50,791 nucleotides of DNA from a virus. Below are positions 47,963 to 50,791 of this stretch, piece after piece (position 1 is the first letter of the stretch; the number at the start of each line of letters is the position of its first letter). Location of the stretch: positions 1-50,791 of the IMG/VR virus record IMGVR_UViG_3300031576_000065. One strand, 5' to 3'. The notes under the pieces are model-generated. The model did not search any database and was not told the origin of the DNA. It saw nothing but the letters and a program-made list of their open reading frames with translations. The position numbers and the translations under genes were made by a program.

Positions 47963-48608
47963 CAAGTATATTATACTTGGACTATATCTTTCTCAGGGGC
48001 GCTAGTGGCTTCAACGCTTTCGCTGTGCCTAGTCTCTACACCTTCAAGATGCTCTCGAATCTTTTTTACATCTGATTCTGCTTCATCTTGCTTGGCTCGG
48101 TATTGTCTGGATTTAGAAGGCCAGAGTTCCACCGAGTTCACCCCTAGTGTTCCTTTTTGCTCTTTCATCTTATCGGCAATTTGTTGTGCGCGTCGATGAA
48201 AATGAGCCGGATAAGGAGCATTCATTGGCAACTTTTTACGCCGCCTATCTGCACGATACCGACTTGAGTAGTTTAAAAATGACAGAGCAAGTTTTATCTG
48301 TTCATGCTTATAAACTACATAGGGCTTCATTTCTTCAAGAAACCGTCGAGCGGTTTCTCCATATAGATTGAGCCGATAGGCCCCATCAATTTTTTTAAAA
48401 GTAGCTTCTGGATACTCTTGAAAAAGAAGCCCGATAGGGAGGGGGACAATCATATGAATTCCTACAGAAAGTCTCCACACCCCACCAGTAAAGTAAACCC
48501 CAACAGTTCCCTCGCCGTCGAATAAACCGGCAAAATATGCTTGGAGTTTCTCTCTCTTACGAGTCATACGCCCTCACTTGGGTTTGAAAGGATACAGCCA
48601 TACATTAT
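47963..48608 (-). ncRNA. Group I intron 1 in the capsid gene
   Basis: 646 nt. P1: CAGCUAUA pairs with UAUGGCUG across an AUG loop, with the required U-G wobble at the 5' splice site (U at 48609). Near the 3' end lies AAGAUAUAGUCC (47990-47979), the S element, whose UAGUC pairs with GACUA at 48034-48030 (P7), with a GCGAAAGC P8-type tetraloop between. The last base is G (47963). Removing it joins CT and A (Leu) and restores RQLYGDGTA. The endonuclease ORF occupies most of it. Confidence 0.9.
47971..48567 (-). CDS. LAGLIDADG homing endonuclease in intron 1
   Basis: 198 residues from ATG 48567, with GTGAGGG just upstream. One motif at residues 10-22 (AYFAGLFDGEGTV) with the catalytic Asp, then strands (LPIGLLFQEYPEATF) and ARRFLEEMKPYVVYKHEQIK. 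Homologous to the intron 2 enzyme: the same ETARRFLEEMKPY block and the same C-terminus (TSAPEKDIVQV / TSALEKDIVHV). The end of the frame encodes the P7/S part of the ribozyme core. Single-motif enzymes act as dimers at intronless alleles. Confidence 0.88.
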   Translation of the reverse strand: MTRKREKLQAYFAGLFDGEGTVGVYFTGGVWRLSVGIHMIVPLPIGLLFQEYPEATFKKIDGAYRLNLYGETARRFLEEMKPYVVYKHEQIKLALSFLNYSSRYRADRRRKKLPMNAPYPAHFHRRAQQIADKMKEQKGTLGVNSVELWPSKSRQYRAKQDEAESDVKKIREHLEGVETRHSESVEATSAPEKDIVQV

Positions 48609-49006
48609 AGCTGGCGAGCTAGATCCATCTTAAGGTCGTTTCTCATACCATTGATTTCGCCCTCAAGCACCTTAAGAAAGGCACCTGCCTGGGTCGCAGT
48701 CTTCACGCGGCCAAGTCCAGTGATACGAACGCGTCCGTAGAGCGCCTTGATATCGTAGACCGGCTTTGCATAAAGCTGTGCGCCAGGGTTGGCGAACTGA
48801 ACATTCTCGCCGCGTGCGAACACGCCAGCAGAACGCTGCTTATGGACAGAGAGGACGACCTGGTTGCCCGAGAAATCCTGGGACTCACGGCCGATGCGCT
48901 GAGGAATCAGCACTTCGTTGTTTAGCTGCTCCACAACGGAGCCTAGATAAACATCCTTGAGAACACCAGAAAGAGTCGAGGCAACAGATGCGCCTAGAAA
49001 AGCCAT
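48609..49006 (-). CDS. Major capsid protein, exon 1
   Basis: First 132 codons and two bases of the next, from ATG 49006, behind GAGGAG. The protein (414 residues after joining 48609-49006, 47214-47962 and 46429-46526) opens with a T7-like N-terminus (LSGVLKDVYLGSVVEQLNNE, residues 14-33), then QDFSGNQVVLSVHKQRSAG and the spine helix EINGMRNDLKMDLARQL. HK97-fold capsid proteins normally continue RQLYGDGTA, exactly what exon 2 supplies. In the unspliced RNA a TAA follows after one codon (at 48607), giving a 133-residue stub. Confidence 0.88.
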
Positions 49007-49054
49007 TTGTCACTCCTCTTACCGAACTTACAAACAAGTCCTAGAGTGAAGTGG

Positions 49055-49858
49055 TTAACTAAGTTGTGCTCTGACGATCTCCATAGCGGCAGCACGAAGC
49101 TGCTCCTCAGTCTGGGGTGGAACACTCTGCTGCTGTGCGCTACCCGAAGGTAGCGGAGCAGGGGTGTTAACCGAAGACTTACTACTTAGATACCTGGCGA
49201 GTACCTGATCCTGCACCGCCTGATACTGCCCCGCAGCGGCCATAAGGTCGCCATTGGTAGCAAAACCAAGGTCGATGACGGCCTGCATATCCTGTTCGGT
49301 CCAGTCTGGGTGCTGACTCTGAATCACAGAAATCTGCCGATCCAGCTGGGCTGAGAGGTTAGCTGTCTGCCACTCGTCCTGCATCTGATCCCGCCATTGC
49401 TCAAGCTCAGCAATTTTCTCCTCGTAGGGATCAGGCCCAACAGGTTGCCCGTACTCGTCATACGTTTCCTCCGCCTCTTGGAGGTAGCCTAGCTGCGCTA
49501 GCTGGCCTTGGAGGGTCTGGTACGCTTGTAGGGCGAACTGTGGGTCCGAATTGAGCGCCTGGACAAACTGAATAGCCTGCTCAGCTTCCTGACGCTGCTG
49601 TGCCGCCTCCTGAGTCTTGCGCGTATAATCAGACTGCATCTCGCGTTCACGAGCGCGAATGAAAATTTGCGCTTCTTCTGGTAGGTGGCTAATGTCGATA
49701 CTCTTTGAGGTCGGTTCTACCGACTGACTCGGTGTTGGTTCGACAGGTGCCGTCTCTGGCGCTCCCGTTGTCGGGGCTTCAGGCTGGTTCCCTTCCTGAG
49801 CCGACGAATCGGACTCTAGATCGTGGAATGCCCCCAAAGCTGCATCGTAATTACTCAA
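49055..49858 (-). CDS. Capsid scaffolding protein
   Basis: 267 residues from TTG 49858, behind GAGGAGG; the longer frame from 49966 is not used because it overlaps the upstream gene fully. Pro/Thr/Ser-rich N-terminus, then helical and coiled-coil regions rich in Glu and Gln (QIFIRAREREMQSDYTRKTQ; EEKIAELEQWRDQMQDEWQ). The C-terminus is a helix with positive charge (LRAAAMEIVRAQLS) that would hold the capsid protein during assembly. It lies between the HTH and capsid genes, as expected. Confidence 0.85.
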   Translation of the reverse strand: MSNYDAALGAFHDLESDSSAQEGNQPEAPTTGAPETAPVEPTPSQSVEPTSKSIDISHLPEEAQIFIRAREREMQSDYTRKTQEAAQQRQEAEQAIQFVQALNSDPQFALQAYQTLQGQLAQLGYLQEAEETYDEYGQPVGPDPYEEKIAELEQWRDQMQDEWQTANLSAQLDRQISVIQSQHPDWTEQDMQAVIDLGFATNGDLMAAAGQYQAVQDQVLARYLSSKSSVNTPAPLPSGSAQQQSVPPQTEEQLRAAAMEIVRAQLS

Positions 49859-50378
49859 CGTATTCCTCCTCCGCCCTCGTGAGTGCCCTATACGTCGTAT
49901 GGACTGGTTCCTCGAAAGCTTCGATTTCTGCTGCCCGTGAGCGGGCTGCGTCCAGCATACCGACAACTAGACCTGAAAACAACTCCCGCAATTCTTCAAC
50001 CGGGGGAAGGGCAAGCGTGTGCTCCACCCTAGTTGTCTCAGTGATAGCTTCGTATGCACGGATCTTGTCCGAAAGGACGCCAATTCCAGTAACTAGCTGA
50101 GGGATAGTCGCCCTTTCACCGGTGTCTAGCACCGCCTCTAGTTTCTGAAGTAGCTTACCTCGGATTCGGACAGCATTGGAAATAAAGTCGTTGGCTACAA
50201 GTTCTACCTCAGCGGTAACCGCCTCTGGCACACCTTTAGCCGCCCACTCCATTTTCCAACGTCGAACAGCCGACACGTCAATTCCCGTGTTTCTAGCTGT
50301 ACGCTTTACATTACCTTCATTCACAGTGAGTTCTGCATACACCACGGCCTTATCGTGGTCTGTGTATGTACGCCTCAT
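49851..50378 (-). CDS. HTH protein, possible small terminase
   Basis: 175 residues. The N-terminal HTH (VYAELTVNEGNVKRTARNTG, then DVSAVRRWKMEW; residues 13-44) resembles the transposase-like HTH of small terminases. A helical centre (NAVRIRGKLLQKLEAVLDTG) and acidic C-terminus follow. Small terminases recognise DNA to start packaging; here the gene lies between portal and scaffold rather than next to TerL. It overlaps the portal stop and scaffold start by a few bases. Confidence 0.65.
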   Translation of the reverse strand: MRRTYTDHDKAVVYAELTVNEGNVKRTARNTGIDVSAVRRWKMEWAAKGVPEAVTAEVELVANDFISNAVRIRGKLLQKLEAVLDTGERATIPQLVTGIGVLSDKIRAYEAITETTRVEHTLALPPVEELRELFSGLVVGMLDAARSRAAEIEAFEEPVHTTYRALTRAEEEYVE

Positions 50379-50791
50379 TACTTACCGCCTTTTGTGGGCT
50401 TCGGTTTGAAGGAACTCTCTTTGAGCTTCTTCTCGGCCAAGTCCGCTTTCGCGGAAGCCTCGCGCTCTTTGTGCTCTTGAAGGCCAGCGTCAGAGCCCGT
50501 CTTCTGATCGTGCTGCTGCTGACGCTGTTCATTCTGTTGTGCGATGGTGCCAGACCGAATTGCTGCATCTGCCAGCTTGACCTGAATTTCCTGGGCCTTA
50601 AGCTGCATATCCAGTGGAGTAAGCGGGTCATTCCCCGCCTCGTCCTGGTCGATCTTATCAATGCTATCGGACACCCAGGTTTCGAGCGGCGGCTCCTGCA
50701 TATCCTCTGCTGTAACGTCGATACCTGCGCGATCCAGGATCTTCGCTGTAGCAGTAGGCCCGGCCGTGCTCTTGATCTGCAAGGTCGGTGT
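50378..50791 (-). CDS. Portal protein, C-terminal part
   Basis: This is the tail end of the portal frame that begins at 2269. It stays open to the window edge in the same frame as the other copy of the repeat. The C-terminus is charged and Gln-rich (a QQNEQRQQQHDQK stretch) and ends in Lys-rich residues, consistent with the helical barrel and disordered tail of a large portal. An internal ATG gives an apparent 134-residue gene, but that start lies inside the continuous portal frame and is not a real one. Confidence 0.85.
   Translation of the reverse strand, partial: TPTLQIKSTAGPTATAKILDRAGIDVTAEDMQEPPLETWVSDSIDKIDQDEAGNDPLTPLDMQLKAQEIQVKLADAAIRSGTIAQQNEQRQQQHDQKTGSDAGLQEHKEREASAKADLAEKKLKESSFKPKPTKGGK
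50557..50791. repeat. Terminal direct repeat, right copy
   Basis: Second copy of the 235-bp end repeat. The offset is 50,556 bases, which gives the unique genome length. The single mismatch with the left copy suggests variation in the sampled population or a read error. Confidence 0.95.

Noticed and set aside
46429-49006. Inteins in the capsid gene
   Set aside because: No intein splicing blocks (N-terminal Cys/Ser, C-terminal His-Asn) at the junctions; stop codons lie directly after the exons; ribozyme P1 and P7 elements are present.

Overview
The window is a complete phage genome as a circular (or circularly permuted) assembly. Its first 235 bases recur at the end with one silent mismatch, and joining the copies rebuilds one 815-residue portal reading frame, so the unique length is about 50,556 bp. 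The virion gene order (portal, scaffold, major capsid protein, gp11-like and gp12-like tail tubular proteins, large internal virion proteins, muralytic enzymes) is that of a T7-like short-tailed phage. GH25 and NlpC/P60 hydrolases, GTG/TTG starts with strong GGAGG sites and a seemingly leaderless late promoter suggest a Gram-positive, perhaps actinobacterial, host; that host call is inference. I see no integrase, no repressor and no phage RNA polymerase.

Layout. Two arms diverge from an AT-rich control region near 8.6-9.2 kb and converge at a bidirectional terminator near 31.2 kb. The minus-strand late arm starts at 8.58 kb with a zinc-ribbon protein, tRNA-Gln(CUG) and small membrane and beta-rich proteins, including one with nine 16-residue repeats. 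It continues through the terminase and portal, across the join at the window ends, then HTH protein, scaffold, capsid, tail, internal virion proteins and lysis genes down to 31.2 kb. The major capsid gene is in three exons separated by two group I introns, each carrying a LAGLIDADG endonuclease.

The plus-strand arm starts with two related small basic proteins separated by about 1.2 kb of largely non-coding DNA with palindromes, including a CRP-type TGTGA-N6-TCACA site. Then comes an accessory block: phosphoribosyltransferase-like, cREC-like, SLOG, C2H2 zinc-finger and S26-peptidase-like proteins. Next is an amide-ligation operon (amidoligase, class II glutamine amidotransferase, ATP-grasp). 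A second promoter region with AGCT-rich repeats (19.5-19.7 kb) precedes another SLOG protein and a secreted HExxH protein. Replication and recombination genes follow: Cas4/RecB-like nuclease, ERF annealing protein, family A DNA polymerase, uracil-DNA glycosylase-like protein, dATP/dGTP diphosphohydrolase-like protein, HAD-like protein, TOPRIM/RecA-type primase-helicase, RusA, SSB, a two-gene sigma-like factor and a metallophosphoesterase.

Most unusual points: two sibling introns in one capsid gene; a polymerase gene divided by six small genes, the last a LAGLIDADG gene, with a further +1 frame change inside catalytic motif A; sigma regions 2 and 4 on separate overlapping genes; three SLOG-type proteins with PRTase- and cREC-like partners; and the amidoligase/GAT-II/ATP-grasp cassette.
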